A stretch of 64,000 bases of DNA from CAWAVN01 sp963825075 (GCA_963825075.1 CAWGRX010000015.1:186001-250000), one strand, 5' to 3'; shown: positions 36,640 through 53,078, counted from the first letter of the stretch. Made by a program: numbers and translations. Notes: a model not told the origin generated them from the sequence alone.

Positions 36640-37215
36640 ATGAAAAAGCATCTGTTGACGTTCCTGGCCGGTTTGAGTTTGGCGTTCGGTTTGGCCGTGT
36701 TTTCCATCGGCAATGCCGCGGAAGAAAAACCCGCTTCCCAAAACTCCCGCTTCGTCCGGCAGACTGTGGACTTTGGAATCGTTGTCTCCGACATCGACAA
36801 GTCGCTCAAGTTCTACACCAAAGCGCTGGGCCTCAAAGAGCTGAGCACGTTCGATGTGCCGGAAAAACTCGGCGGCGGGGCCGGGCTGTCCGACGACCTG
36901 CCCTTCCACATCCATGTGTTGGCTTTGGGGGAAGACGACACCGCCACCAAGGTCAAACTCATGCAATTCCAAGGCCATCCCGGCAAGAAGGGCGATACGA
37001 AGTTCATCCACAACGGCTACGGCGTGCGGTATCTGACGATCTTCGTCACCGACCTCAGCGAGGCTCTAAAGCAAGCCAAGAAAGCCGGCGTCAAGCCCAT
37101 TGCCCAAGGCCCGGTGCCCATTCCCGAATCGATCGCCCCCGGAATGTCCCTGGCCGTCGTCCGCGACCCCGATGGCAACATGATCGAACTCGTCGGCCCC
37201 CTCTTGGCGAAATGA
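36640..37215 (+). CDS. Exported VOC-family (glyoxalase-like) protein
   Basis: A signal peptide (KHLLTFLAGLSLAFGLAVFS, cleavage near NAA-EE) leads into a single vicinal-oxygen-chelate domain: QTVDFGIVVSDIDKSLKFYT, KALGLKELSTFDVP, GVRYLTIFVTDLSEALKQAK and AVVRDPDGNMIELVGPLLAK. The Glu of the last motif is a usual metal ligand. At 191 residues it is complete. Substrate unknown; export to the periplasm suggests a sensing or lyase/dioxygenase role outside the cytoplasm. It ends 16 bases before a palindromic repeat. Confidence 0.85.
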   Translation: MKKHLLTFLAGLSLAFGLAVFSIGNAAEEKPASQNSRFVRQTVDFGIVVSDIDKSLKFYTKALGLKELSTFDVPEKLGGGAGLSDDLPFHIHVLALGEDDTATKVKLMQFQGHPGKKGDTKFIHNGYGVRYLTIFVTDLSEALKQAKKAGVKPIAQGPVPIPESIAPGMSLAVVRDPDGNMIELVGPLLAK

Positions 37216-37231
37216 CCAACCGAAGATTGGC

Positions 37232-37256
37232 GAGCGGCCGGTGTCAGCCGGCTGGT
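37232..37256. repeat. GAGCGG..GTGTCAGCC palindromic repeat, single unit
   Basis: GAGCGGCCGGTGTCAGCCGG, then CTGGT, matches each arm of the palindrome inside uvrA at 47868-47947 (GAGCGGGAGGTGTCAGCCTC, then CTGGT). It lies between the stop codons of the VOC and EVE genes, which converge, so it could also act as a bidirectional terminator. Confidence 0.6.
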
Positions 37257-37290
37257 CAGTCGCGAACGCTTGAGACAGCGTGAATCGCCA

Positions 37291-37792
37291 CTACTTATCT
37301 TTCACGCCCGCGATCTTATGGACGGCTTTCCACTCGGCCCCGGTTACGGGCTGAATGGACAGCCGGGACCCGCGGGCCAATACGCCCATGTCCTTGGTTG
37401 TTTCATCGCCGGCGAGTTGCTCGCGGTTCACCGGTTCGGGGAACTTCTGCAGGAATTTGATATCGACCATAAACCAGGTGGGATCGTCCGGGTCGGCTTT
37501 CGCGTCGTAATGATGATCGGTCGGATCGAACTGCGTATGGTCCGCATAGCCCGGCCTTGACCACTTCCGCGGTCCCCATGATCGCCGGCGGCTTGGCGTT
37601 GGAATGATAGAAAAACACTCGGTCTCCCACCTGAACTTCGTCCCGCAGCATGTTCCGCGCCTGATAATTCCGCACGCCGTCCCAATGCGTGGTCTGCGTC
37701 GGCTCGTTGGCTAGGTCATCAATGGAATACGAAGTCGGCTCCGACTTGAACAACCAATACCGCGTCTTCCGCTGGGTTTTCTTCTTGCCCAT
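37291..37792 (-). CDS. EVE-domain protein, frameshifted
   Basis: A small EVE (PUA-like) protein that would bind modified bases in DNA or RNA. The N-terminus RYWLFKSEPTSYSIDDLANE, then THWDGVRNYQARNMLRDEVQ and GDRVFFYHSNAKPPAIMGTA, is followed in another frame by PTWFMVDIKFLQKFPEPVNR, then MGVLARGSRLSIQPV. A GGG run at 37550-37552 (minus strand) read as GG restores VVKAGYADHTQFDPTDHHYD. Corrected length is 166 residues, normal for the family. It is divergent from glnA. Confidence 0.88.
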
Positions 37793-37918
37793 CAATATCC
37801 TCCGCGATTGGAAAACCGAATTTTCTCCAGTCGGCTTATAACACGATCCGCCGGCCAAGGACAACGAACCGCCGACAACGCACAAATCTCCCACTCTGGT
37901 GCGGATTTTGCTCAGGTG

Positions 37919-37924
37919 TATAAT
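37919..37924 (+). promoter_or_regulatory. Possible -10 box for glnA
   Basis: A perfect TATAAT hexamer lies about 77 bases upstream of the glnA start, but no good -35 is seen at the expected distance. The leader between it and the ATG contains a small hairpin (TTGCCT and AGGCAG around seven bases) of unknown role. Confidence 0.4.
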
Positions 37925-38000
37925 CTGAGAGACTTGCCTATTTTCGAGGCAGGTTCGTCCGTAGAAAGGATAACCTCTGACTGACAGGAAAGATCCTCCG

Positions 38001-39410
38001 ATGACGCCGAAGGAAGTGCTCGCCCTTTGCCGATCGCGGGAGATCCGGGCCGTGGATTTGCGGTTTATGGATTTCCCTGGCACCCAGAAACATTTTACGA
38101 TTCCTGTGCAGGCGTTGACGGAACGTAGCTTCGAGGAAGGGTTTGGGATCGACGGCTCCTCGCTGCGCGGCTGGCAGGCAATCAATGAGAGCGACATGCT
38201 CGTCCTGCCGCAGCCGGAGACCGCGATTGTCGATCCGTTCATGCAGCAGACGTTGGCGATCACTTGTAACATTCACGATCCGATCACGCGGGAGGAGTAT
38301 GCCAAAGATCCGCGCAATGTTGCCCGAAAAGCAGAAGCCTACATGAAGTCCACGGGCTTCGCCGATGCCGCGATGATCGGCCCCGAAGCGGAATTTTTTG
38401 TGTTTGACGATGTGCGGTTCGATGAGAACCAGCACGAGGCCTATTATCACATCGACAGCATCGAAGGCGTGTGGACGCGGGGCGAAGCCGGCCGCGGCCA
38501 GGCGGGATACCGCGTGCGGAACAAGGAAGGCTATCTCTCCGTCCCGCCGACCGATACGCTTCAGGACCTCCGCACGGAGATGATGCTGACGCTGATGGAA
38601 TGCGGCGTCGAGGTCGAAGCCCAGCACCACGAAACCGCCACCGCCGGGCAATGCGAGATCGATATGAAGTTTGGCCCCTTGATGAAAGTGGCCGACCATC
38701 TGCTCCGCTACAAATACGTCGTCAAATGCGTCGCGGCCCGGCACGGCAAGACCGCGACCTTCATGCCGAAGCCGATCTGGAACGACAACGGCTCCGGCAT
38801 GCACCTGCACTTCTCGCTGTGGAAGAAGGGCACGCCGTTGTTCGCCGGCAGCGGCTACGGGGGCCTCAGCGAAATGGCCGTGTTCGCGATGGGCGGGATT
38901 TTGAAGCACGCCCCCGCGGTGCTCGCGTTTTGCTGCCCGACGACCAACAGCTACAAACGCCTGATCCCCGGCTTCGAGGCTCCGGTCAATCTGACCTACA
39001 GCTACCGCAACCGCTCGGCGGCGATTCGCATCCCCGTCCACACGCCGACGCCCGAAAGCAAACGCTTCGAGTTTCGCTGCCCGGATTCCTCTTCGAACCC
39101 GTATCTCGCGATGTCCGCCGTGCTGATGGCCGCGCTCGACGGCATCCAAAACCGCATCAATCCCGGCTCGCCGTTGGACAAGGACATCTACGATCTCGAC
39201 CCCGAAGAAATGGAGACGGTCCCCAAAACGCCCGTCACCTTGGAAGAGTCCCTCCAAGCCCTCCGCAAGGACCACGAGTTTCTCACCCGCGGGGATGTGT
39301 TCACGGAAGATGTGATCGACACCTGGATCTGGTACAAAACCACTCACGAAGTCGCGGCCCTCCGAGAACGGCCGCACCCGTTTGAGTTTTCGATGTATTA
39401 TGATATTTGA
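38001..39410 (+). CDS. glnA: Glutamine synthetase, type I
   Basis: Forms glutamine from glutamate, ammonia and ATP. Recognised motifs: GFGIDGSSLRGWQAINESDM (beta-grasp loop), MIGPEAEFFVFDDVRF, GQCEIDMKFGPLMKVADHLL, the ATP-binding KPIWNDNGSGMHLHFSLWKK, NSYKRLIPGFEAPVNLTYSY and NRSAAIRIPV. The C-terminal part has KDIYDLDPEEMETV where other GS-I enzymes carry NLYDLPPEE; the Tyr that is adenylylated in GS-I beta enzymes is present as DIYDLD. Full length at 469 residues. AGGAAAGA lies about ten bases before the ATG. Confidence 0.97.
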   Translation: MTPKEVLALCRSREIRAVDLRFMDFPGTQKHFTIPVQALTERSFEEGFGIDGSSLRGWQAINESDMLVLPQPETAIVDPFMQQTLAITCNIHDPITREEYAKDPRNVARKAEAYMKSTGFADAAMIGPEAEFFVFDDVRFDENQHEAYYHIDSIEGVWTRGEAGRGQAGYRVRNKEGYLSVPPTDTLQDLRTEMMLTLMECGVEVEAQHHETATAGQCEIDMKFGPLMKVADHLLRYKYVVKCVAARHGKTATFMPKPIWNDNGSGMHLHFSLWKKGTPLFAGSGYGGLSEMAVFAMGGILKHAPAVLAFCCPTTNSYKRLIPGFEAPVNLTYSYRNRSAAIRIPVHTPTPESKRFEFRCPDSSSNPYLAMSAVLMAALDGIQNRINPGSPLDKDIYDLDPEEMETVPKTPVTLEESLQALRKDHEFLTRGDVFTEDVIDTWIWYKTTHEVAALRERPHPFEFSMYYDI

Positions 39411-39752
39411 ATTTGAAGGGGCAAAGGGGCAAGGGGCAAAGGCCACAAAGGAGCAAAGGGCAAGGCGATGGCGGCAAGCTACGTTGTGCGATTGATGTTC
39501 GAATGGGGCGGTGGCTGCCTGTGGTGTGGGAATGATGCCGCCCGCTCTGAATTCGACGTCGGTCCGATCGAGGACTCGCTCCCATTGTCGGCAAGCACGC
39601 GAGAACAATTAGCTAAATTATCAGAGTGGCACGACGCTAAGCTCAACCAAGAATATCCTCCTGATCCCGGTCCTTGGACCTCTGCCGAGAATGAGAAATT
39701 TGAGGAGGCCGTATCAGAGATCTTACCTATGCTGCGATTAGAACTTGGTCCT

Positions 39753-40643
39753 TTACACCTTTGGCCACGTGGCCTGGAAACTGCAAACCTGAAACCGGCG
39801 GATTTGGCCGTAGGCATAAACTTCGATCCATTTCCACTGCCAGGGGTTTTTCGGCGAGCGTGCCCGATCCGCCTTCTTCATCGCCTCGCGCGGCGAAGGC
39901 AGCCGCAGTCCATACTTCCGGTCGGGACCGGTCTTTCCTTTGGACCGGGGCGGAATGACGGGGTCGCGAAGCGATGCGTCGATCCGCATGCGACCGACGT
40001 ATCGCACGCGCTTGTCCAACTTTCCCAGCAGCGTTTTCGCGGAAAATCCGCCATCTCCGACCAATGTGATCTGCCGATCGGGGAACCAGCCTTGGATGTC
40101 TTTGAGCATCCGCCGAGCCAACTCCGCCTCGCCGAGTTTTTTCTTGCCCTCATCCAGCATGGCATGAATCGGCAGGCAAAAGTTGCGCTCGAGGCCTGGA
40201 ATCTGGACCACGATTCCCACGACCACCCACTTGTTTCCAAGCACCGTGGCCACGCGTTTTTTGGTGGAACGCACCGGATCGTGAAACCAGCCGATGCCGA
40301 AGACGTGTTGGCCGGATTTATGCAAAAGCGTCCCATCCACCGCCAACAGCAATTCGCCGGTCGGATTCAACTCGAGCACAACCTGGAGGGCCACGTGGTG
40401 TGCCAGGGATTTCACCGTCCATACCGAACGGCTGAAGAAATTGTAAAACCGATCAAAAGGATGCCGGCGATGACGATCGACGCGGCGTCCGAGGAAGGCT
40501 TCAAAGGTTTGAAACTCGGTGTGCCGGCCCAAACACATCAGCCAGCCGAGAAAAATCTGCTGATGCGTCACAAACGACGGACTGGTGAAGACGGGCGCGA
40601 GCACTTGAAACATGACATCCATCGAAGGTATGAAAGACCACAT
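39753..40643 (-). CDS. IS701-like transposase, probably shortened
   Basis: Starts at 40643 after a near-perfect AAGGAGGT. Visible motifs are MDVMFQVLAPVFTSPSFVTH, HRRHPFDRFYNFFSRSVWTV, and two catalytic acids in LLLAVDGTLLHKSGQ and ITLVGDGGFSAKTLLGK. The third acid (normally in a C-terminal region about 100 residues further) is absent. The protein ends RFQVCSFQATWPKV, with the stop codon at the very edge of the element. At 296 residues it is about 100 short, so an internal deletion of the C-terminus is likely and the copy is probably not autonomous. Confidence 0.8.
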   Translation of the reverse strand: MWSFIPSMDVMFQVLAPVFTSPSFVTHQQIFLGWLMCLGRHTEFQTFEAFLGRRVDRHRRHPFDRFYNFFSRSVWTVKSLAHHVALQVVLELNPTGELLLAVDGTLLHKSGQHVFGIGWFHDPVRSTKKRVATVLGNKWVVVGIVVQIPGLERNFCLPIHAMLDEGKKKLGEAELARRMLKDIQGWFPDRQITLVGDGGFSAKTLLGKLDKRVRYVGRMRIDASLRDPVIPPRSKGKTGPDRKYGLRLPSPREAMKKADRARSPKNPWQWKWIEVYAYGQIRRFQVCSFQATWPKV

Positions 40644-40740
40644 GCGGGGACCTCCTTGTGTCCTGTGCCATTTTCTTGACAAGCACATTGTACAAGGAAC
40701 CCCGCTGCTTTTCTTGGACCTCAAAATTGCGAAAGTTCAG
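39753..40740 (-). mobile_element. IS701-like insertion sequence
   Basis: About 988 bp inserted between two adjacent codons of the small gene. Ends are placed by the continuity of that gene. Ends align only imperfectly as inverted repeats (ACCTTTGGCCA near the left, AACTTTCGCAA near the right, read inward). No target duplication is visible. A 242-bp piece of the same element lies at 31363-31604, so the family moved more than once here. Confidence 0.7.
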
Positions 40741-40775
40741 GAATTTGAAGTGGTTTATGTCCCATTGTAGATGGT

Positions 40776-41794
40776 TCAATCCCCAAAACCCAAACGGCGG
40801 CGGATGGCGGACCAGGGTTGGACGTAGGTCAGAAACGGCAAGCCGTCCACGGTGGGTTCGGGGAGACGGGTGACGCCATCCACGGCGGGACCGTGGGCGA
40901 CGAGGTGTTCTAAAACTTGCTGTTCCCGCTCAGTGGTCCAGGGGGCGATCACTTCCGTTTGATCGCGGAGAGCCAACACGCCCGCGGCAAGAGCATAGCC
41001 GCCCCAATTGCTAATCCCTGCGACAATGTTCCAGGTGGTGGCAACTCGGCAAGGAATGCGAGAAGCGTGCGGTCCCAACAACCGCCGGGCGATGTCATCC
41101 CACCGCAAACAGCCCATGCCGATTTCGTTGCCCCCGTCGCCAATGCCGATCGTCCGAATCCGCGGGCGATGCGTCTCCACCCAATCGAACAGCCGATGCA
41201 CGCCGCCGGTCCACGCGTCTAAAATCTCCCCGCGCATGTTGTGACAATGCCCGCGCGATTCCGGCGGGACCTTCGCGAGGAATTGTTTCAACACTTCGGG
41301 ATCGCTCGTTTGTTTTCTTAACGATTCCACAGTATGGCTCGGCCCCACGCGCTCAATCGCGATTAGATGAGACAACTCGCGTCCAAAACTGTTCGTGAAG
41401 AAATCTTCCATCCAGCGTTCGGCTTCTGTTTCACCGTGAAAGGTGAGGACCTGCTGGCGAGGAAACCCCATGACCTCGGCCGCGACTTGGAGGGCGGGGC
41501 GCACCACCGATCGGTGATCATCACCACCCGATGCCCGATGCATTCTAACGCGACAGCCAGACGAATCGCACCCGGCGGGCCGTCGGTTTCGGCGGCGGGA
41601 GGATTCAGGCTCCGGGCACATAAAAGCCGGTGACGATCGCGATTCTGAGATCGGGTTCGGCAAGGCTTTTCGCGGCGGCGGCGAAATGGCCTTCGCACAA
41701 CTCGGCCGAACTTCGCCTCCGAGGAAATCAAGCCTCGCATCGCCGGGTCGCGGCGAATCAATGCTTCCAGTTCAGCGAGCAGCGAATCGGTCAC
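40776..41794 (-). CDS. D-glutamate cyclase-like (DUF4392) protein, three frame breaks
   Basis: The C-terminal half is well preserved (HLIAIERVGPSHTVESLRK, IRTIGIGDGGNEIGMGCLRW, ATTWNIVAGISNWGGYALAA) and matches the DUF4392 family, whose characterised members hydrate 5-oxoproline to D-glutamate. The N-terminus must be assembled from several frames: VTDSLLAELEALIRRDPAMR, AIVTGFYVPGA, NPPAAETDGPPGAIRLAVAL, then ALQVAAEVMG. Breaks lie near 41700, 41605 and 41497, the last in a C/G homopolymer. It starts at GTG 41794, 12 bases after the PLP enzyme, so they form an operon. Either three read errors or real decay; the context of other indels favours errors. Confidence 0.72.
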
Positions 41795-41806
41795 GGCGGC
41801 GTTGGT

Positions 41807-42752
41807 TTACTCGGCAAAAGGAAGATGAGCCAGATCAACGTTGCCGCCGGAAAAGATCACGCCCACTTTCCGCCCGGCAAAGGCATCTCGATTGAGCATT
41901 AGCGCCGCGAGCGGCACCACGGCGGAGGGTTCGACGACCAGTTTCATCCGCTCGAACACCCACCGCATGGCGTGAATGATCGTCGTCTCGTCCGCAAGCA
42001 GAATCCCATCCACCCATTCGCGGATGATGGGAAACGTCAGCGTGCCCAAACTGGTTTTGAGGCCATCCGCCAAACTCTCCGCCCCGGTCGCAGGCTCGAT
42101 CCGCCCGGATTGCAAACTTTGATAGGCATCATTCAGCCGTTCGGGTTCCGCGCCGAAGACCTCGAATCTCCGGCTTGATGGATTTCGCCGCGATCGCGGT
42201 TCCCGACAGCAAACCGCCGCCGCCCACGGGAGCGATGATCGCATCCAAATCGGGCACATCCTCCAGGAATTCCACCGCGGCCGTGCCCTGCCCGGCGATG
42301 ATCCGCTCATCATTGTAGGGGTGGACCATCACGGCTCCGGTATGCTGCCGAATCCGCTCGGCGGTCGCTTCCCGATCGGCTTGGGTCGGGTCGCAAAAGG
42401 TGATCTGCCCGCCATAATGCCGAACCGCCGCCACTTTCACCGCCGGGGCGTTCTTGGGCATCACGATGTAGGCGACGATTCCCCGCAGTCCCGCCGCCCG
42501 CGCGAGAGCGGCCGCATGATTGCCGGAGGAATGCGTAATCACGCCCCGCCCGGCTTCCTCGTCGCTCAAGGAAAACACGGCGTTACACGCCCCGCGCGAC
42601 TTGAACGCCCCCGCCTTCTGCAAGTTCTCGCACTTAAACACCACCTCCGCGCCCAGCTCGCCGGTGATAAACCCCGATGAAAACACCGGCGTCCGATGAA
42701 TAGAGGGACGAATCCGCTCGTGGGCATCATGAATGTCGGCAAACGTCGGCAT
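41807..42752 (-). CDS. Threonine/serine dehydratase or serine racemase (PLP fold II), frameshifted
   Basis: Fold-type II PLP enzyme. The Schiff-base Lys is in LQKAGAFKSRGACNAVFSL, the phosphate and Asn loop in VITHSSGNHAAALARAAGL, the glycine loop in IIAPVGGGGLLSGTAIAAKS, and the C-terminal SGGNVDLAHLPF. There is no ACT domain, so it is of the catabolic or racemase type of about 315 residues. The frame breaks at about 42164-42167. Dropping one base reads IKPEI-EVFGAEPERLNDAY. It is the first gene of a two-gene unit with the D-glutamate-cyclase-like gene, which hints at D-amino-acid metabolism, but dehydratase and racemase cannot be told apart by eye. Confidence 0.85.
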
Positions 42753-42788
42753 GGATGGATTTCACAACCTCACAAAAGGAACTCAAGC

Positions 42789-44243
42789 CTAGCGAACGCG
42801 GCGGCGGTTCTCGAAATAGATTTGCGTGACGCCTTGCGGCTTCTGGTTGGCTTCGGCAATGCGTTTTCTCAGTAGCGGAGCCAGTTCCGAAATGATTTGG
42901 GCGTGGTCTTTGCTATTGGCGAGATTCTTCATCTCGGCGGGATCGGTTTGATGATCGTAGAGCTCCGCACCGAGTTTGCCCTTTTCGCCCCATTCGGTAT
43001 AGCGGTAGCGCGGCGTGCGGAGGCTATAGCCGCCCGCATACTGCGTGAAAGCCATCTTGCGGGGCGTGGCCGTGTGATCTTGGAGGGCGGGGACTAAGCT
43101 CACGCCGGAAATCGACTTGGGCGGTTTTAACCCGGTGAGATCCGCGAGCGTGGGATAGAAGTCCACCATCTCCACGGGACTTTTCGCTGTTTCGCCCGCG
43201 GCTTTGACTCCGGGGCCGGCGATAATTAAGGGCACATGGGTCGCGTTTTCAAAGAGGGTCGTTTTTTGATAGTAACCGTGCTCGCCCATGTGATAGCCAT
43301 GATCGGACGTGAAAAGAATAATCGTATTCTCCGTTAGCCCGGCTTCATCTAAAGCGTCTAGGATCTTGCCGAGTTGTGCATCGGCAAAAGTGATCGAAGC
43401 ATAATAGGCTTGAATTGCCTGGCGGGCGAGGTCGTCCGCGAGGTTGACTTGCTCTTTCTTCCGCAATAAAGATTGCTGAGCCGGCTTGGGCAGTGTGTCC
43501 AAGTAACCATCAGGCACCTGGGGCACCTTGATTTTGCTTGTGGGGTAGAGATCGAAATACTTCTTGGGGGCCACATAGGGCGTATGGGGTCTATAGAGAC
43601 CCACGGCGAGATAGAACGCCTTTTTATTCTTGCCATATTCCTTCAGCAGCTTGACGGCTTCGTTTGCGGCGATGCCGTCGGTTTGCTCTTCGTCCGTGCC
43701 GTCGGCGGCGAGCCAGCTTAAGGTGCCCCCGAAACTTCCTGGCCGCAGACTGAAGATTTTCGGCTCATCATCGCGGTCCCGCCCGCGGGGGTTGATCGTA
43801 TGGTCCCAGGAATAGGGATCATCATGCCCGCCGGTGCCGATGTGGAGCGGCACGTTATAGTGGAAGATCTTGCCAATCCGCGTGGCGAAGTAGCCGGCGT
43901 CGCGGAACATCTGCGGGATGGTTTTGACGTTGGGCACGTGCTCGCGGATGTAGATCGCGTTCCGATGGATCAAGGTTTGATCGGGATACATCCCTGTCAT
44001 AAACGAAGCTCGGCTCGGACCGCACAGCGGGTATTGGCAATACGCATTGTGAAACCGCACCCCGCGCTGGGCCAGGCGGTCAATGTTCGGCGATTTGACC
44101 AGCGGATGCCCATAGCACCCTAGATCGCAATTCAAGTCGTCGCAGATCAAGAATAGGACGTTTGGTTTTTGGGAATTGTCTGCACCTAGCCCGGTGTTTG
44201 TGAGGAATACAAGAAAGATCATTAGGAACAAACGGCAAAACAT
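42789..44243 (-). CDS. Exported sulfatase (iduronate-2-sulfatase-like)
   Basis: Signal peptide (MFCRLFLMIFLVFLTNTGLG, then A-D-N) and a complete type I sulfatase. NVLFLICDDLNCDLGCYGHP supplies metal-binding Asp residues. YPLCGPSRASFMTGMYPDQT is the C-x-P-S-R motif whose Cys becomes formylglycine. GLYRPHTPYVAPKKYFDLYP and ILFTSDHGYHMGEHGYYQKT carry the remaining active-site residues. The length of 484 residues and motif spacing fit the iduronate-2-sulfatase-like group, abundant in planctomycetes and used on sulfated polysaccharides. No carbohydrate-degradation cluster surrounds it here. Confidence 0.94.
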   Translation of the reverse strand: MFCRLFLMIFLVFLTNTGLGADNSQKPNVLFLICDDLNCDLGCYGHPLVKSPNIDRLAQRGVRFHNAYCQYPLCGPSRASFMTGMYPDQTLIHRNAIYIREHVPNVKTIPQMFRDAGYFATRIGKIFHYNVPLHIGTGGHDDPYSWDHTINPRGRDRDDEPKIFSLRPGSFGGTLSWLAADGTDEEQTDGIAANEAVKLLKEYGKNKKAFYLAVGLYRPHTPYVAPKKYFDLYPTSKIKVPQVPDGYLDTLPKPAQQSLLRKKEQVNLADDLARQAIQAYYASITFADAQLGKILDALDEAGLTENTIILFTSDHGYHMGEHGYYQKTTLFENATHVPLIIAGPGVKAAGETAKSPVEMVDFYPTLADLTGLKPPKSISGVSLVPALQDHTATPRKMAFTQYAGGYSLRTPRYRYTEWGEKGKLGAELYDHQTDPAEMKNLANSKDHAQIISELAPLLRKRIAEANQKPQGVTQIYFENRRRVR

Positions 44244-44354
44244 TAGTGGCTCCTCGTTGAATTATGGAAACTCTAGTTTTGAAGTTGGATCAGCTAGTTA
44301 TAGATACTTTTGTTCGCTATCCGCTACGATCGCGGAGCGATCCGCGACTTTCTT

Positions 44355-44640
44355 CTAGGTTCGCGGTGGGATTTCGATAGGGAAGAAATCGCGGCGATGG
44401 TTTTTATCGTGGAGTTTGGAGAAATCGTGCGTGTGGCTGGCTTTGGCATCGACGTTAACGATGGAGCCGGCGATCGGTTCAAAACTCGCGGGGAAATGGG
44501 CGGCGGACTTGAGGGCGATATGTCTCATGGCGGTGCAATCAATACCTGGCGTATTCGCGAAAGCCGGTCCGCGGGGGTATTCCGAGGCGGTGACAACCAC
44601 CACAGAAACGCCGTCGTGCTTGAGCCACGCCGAGCGGTCC
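44355..44640 (-). pseudogene. M81/MlrC-type metallopeptidase, C-terminal remnant
   Basis: The frame GNMDRSAWLKHDGVSVVVVT, then FANTPGIDCTAMRHIALKSA, AHFPASFEPIAGSIVNVDAK, resembles the C-terminal MlrC domain of M81 peptidases (microcystinase-like), as in KSAxHFxAxFxPIA. The catalytic N-terminal two-thirds are missing upstream, where the frame loses sense at about 44640-44690. No start codon or ribosome site is plausible. It lies directly upstream of the sulfatase on the same strand. Confidence 0.5.
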
Positions 44641-45038
44641 ATGTTGCCCGTGAGGCCGGCGAACATTGGAAGAAGGGGAACCACGAATCGCACGAATAAG
44701 TCTTCCCGGCAAACGCAGCCTACTCAAAGTGTGGGATTAGAGAAATGGAGTTGCGGGGAAGCCCAGGGCCACCCGGTTTTTTAAGATGGGCATTTATTGG
44801 GAGTTTTGCAAGTCATGCCTCACGCTAGGATTGCGGCTCGGCAGGAGCCTCGCCCTCCCCTTAAGAATCTTCTCCAAATTCAAAAACCGGGAGACCCTGC
44901 GGGGAAGCCCAATCTGAAGGATTTAAAGCGATCGATTCTAACCCCGACCTTGAAAGGTAAAGTAGGCATCAAACATAAATTCGTGTTATTCGTGGTTCTC
45001 TCCTTTTCGTGTGTGTCGTGTCTTTCGTGGTCCCTGTT
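44641..45038. other. Non-coding interval, about 0.4 kb
   Basis: Between the M81 remnant and the uvrA stop codon. No gene is visible. The repeated phrases GCGGGGAAGCCCAGGGCC (44753) and GCGGGGAAGCCCAATCTG (44899) share a dozen bases. Repeated short words such as TTCGTGGTTC occur close to uvrA. Confidence 0.4.
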
Positions 45039-52120
<7,082 letters not shown>

Positions 52121-52643
52121 GGAGGATCGCTAAATCCATCAAAACGACGGAATGAAATGAGGTAGGCTAGGGAGCGCGTAAACAAAGCGTCAAAAGTATA
52201 GGTTTCCCCGCCTCAGCAACAACTGAACGCCGGAAAATTCAGAGATCGCGAATCCTTGGCGAGCCGAGCCGCATAAGCGGCCGGGTGAAAAGTAGAGCCG
52301 CCGACTTACGCCGGCACCGACGGAAGGTTGGTCCGGCTCGCCGGACAGTTTCCGTTCAATCGAAAACCAAGAAAAACTGAAATTCCGGCGTTGATTCCGA
52401 ACCAAAAGCGGCTCCTGAATTTGTAGAGATGCCGGTGAGGAAAAGTTGGGAAATTTTTTAGGGAAAATTTCTGACGGGCCGGTGTTGGGATTGTCCGATA
52501 AAACAGCCAAGGGTATAACAAGCCGAACCGGAAGCTGAGAGAAACGGACTCTCAAAACAAGAAACTCCTCTATGACAGACACCAACCCACGGTCGGATGC
52601 CGATGTTGGGAATTAGTGATCCGGTTCAAGTAACGGGTGAGTT
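52121..52643. other. Intergenic region upstream of uvrA, about 0.5 kb
   Basis: No protein-like frame. It carries the uvrA promoter region and a palindromic repeat at 52311-52342. The rest is unremarkable, with an AT-rich patch at about 52450-52480 (TTTTTTAGGGAAAATTTC). Confidence 0.4.
52311..52342. repeat. ACCGACC-type palindromic repeat upstream of uvrA
   Basis: CCGGCACCGACGGAAGGTTG, then GTCCGGCTCGCC, has the same core as the copies at 28104 and 51346. It lies about 190 bases upstream of the uvrA start. Confidence 0.55.
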
Positions 52644-53078
52644 ATGAGCGCTTCACACGCCGTTGCGACCTGCGAGGTCGATGAGGTCAGCCTCTACGAA
52701 GAGGCGCACGCCGAAGCCCTAAGGTACAAGTGGATCGAAAGCCAAAAGCACGGACGCGATCTGGGCGATTCGGCGATCCGCGACTGGTATCGCAAATACT
52801 GGCGGCTCTACTGCCGGTGCTGCCGGCTCCAGCACGTCGAAGGCAACCGCCGTTGGCGGGAGTTCGGCGACGATGACTTCGGCCATCTCGATTCCCTCAT
52901 CGCCCAAGGCGATTTGTTGATGGACCGCATTCTCGACCGCATCCAAGCGGGGCACGAGAATCTCGACATCATCAACTGGGGCATGGACTGGGGACTCCCG
53001 ATGGACCGCTTGGTGGACATCCTCATCCGCATCGACGTAAACCGCGCCCGGATCGACCACCCGGATTACCCGTGGTGA
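52644..53078 (+). CDS. Conserved hypothetical protein, 144 residues
   Basis: A helical, charged soluble protein: SLYEEAHAEALRYKWIESQK, GRDLGDSAIRDWYRKYWRLY, LIAQGDLLMDRILDRIQAGH, LDIINWGMDWGLPMDRLVDI. I recall similar small proteins in other planctomycetes, with no known function. No signal peptide, membrane segment or metal site. GTGAG just upstream of the ATG is a weak ribosome site. It is divergent from uvrA. Confidence 0.75.
   Translation: MSASHAVATCEVDEVSLYEEAHAEALRYKWIESQKHGRDLGDSAIRDWYRKYWRLYCRCCRLQHVEGNRRWREFGDDDFGHLDSLIAQGDLLMDRILDRIQAGHENLDIINWGMDWGLPMDRLVDILIRIDVNRARIDHPDYPW

Larger units (their letters stand above)
39468..40770 (+). pseudogene. Small conserved protein interrupted near its 3' end by an IS
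   Basis: The first 95 codons (LMFEWGGGCLWCGNDAARSE, then GPIEDSLPLSASTREQLAKL, DPGPWTSAENEKFEEAVSEI) match a conserved small bacterial protein of unknown function. They end ELGP at 39752. The IS follows, and 30 bases after it read EFEVVYVPL and stop (40741-40770). Removing 39753-40740 restores ELGP-EFEVVYVPL in frame. Truncation by the IS replaces only the last nine residues, so some function may remain. The gene follows glnA by 58 bases. Confidence 0.8.
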
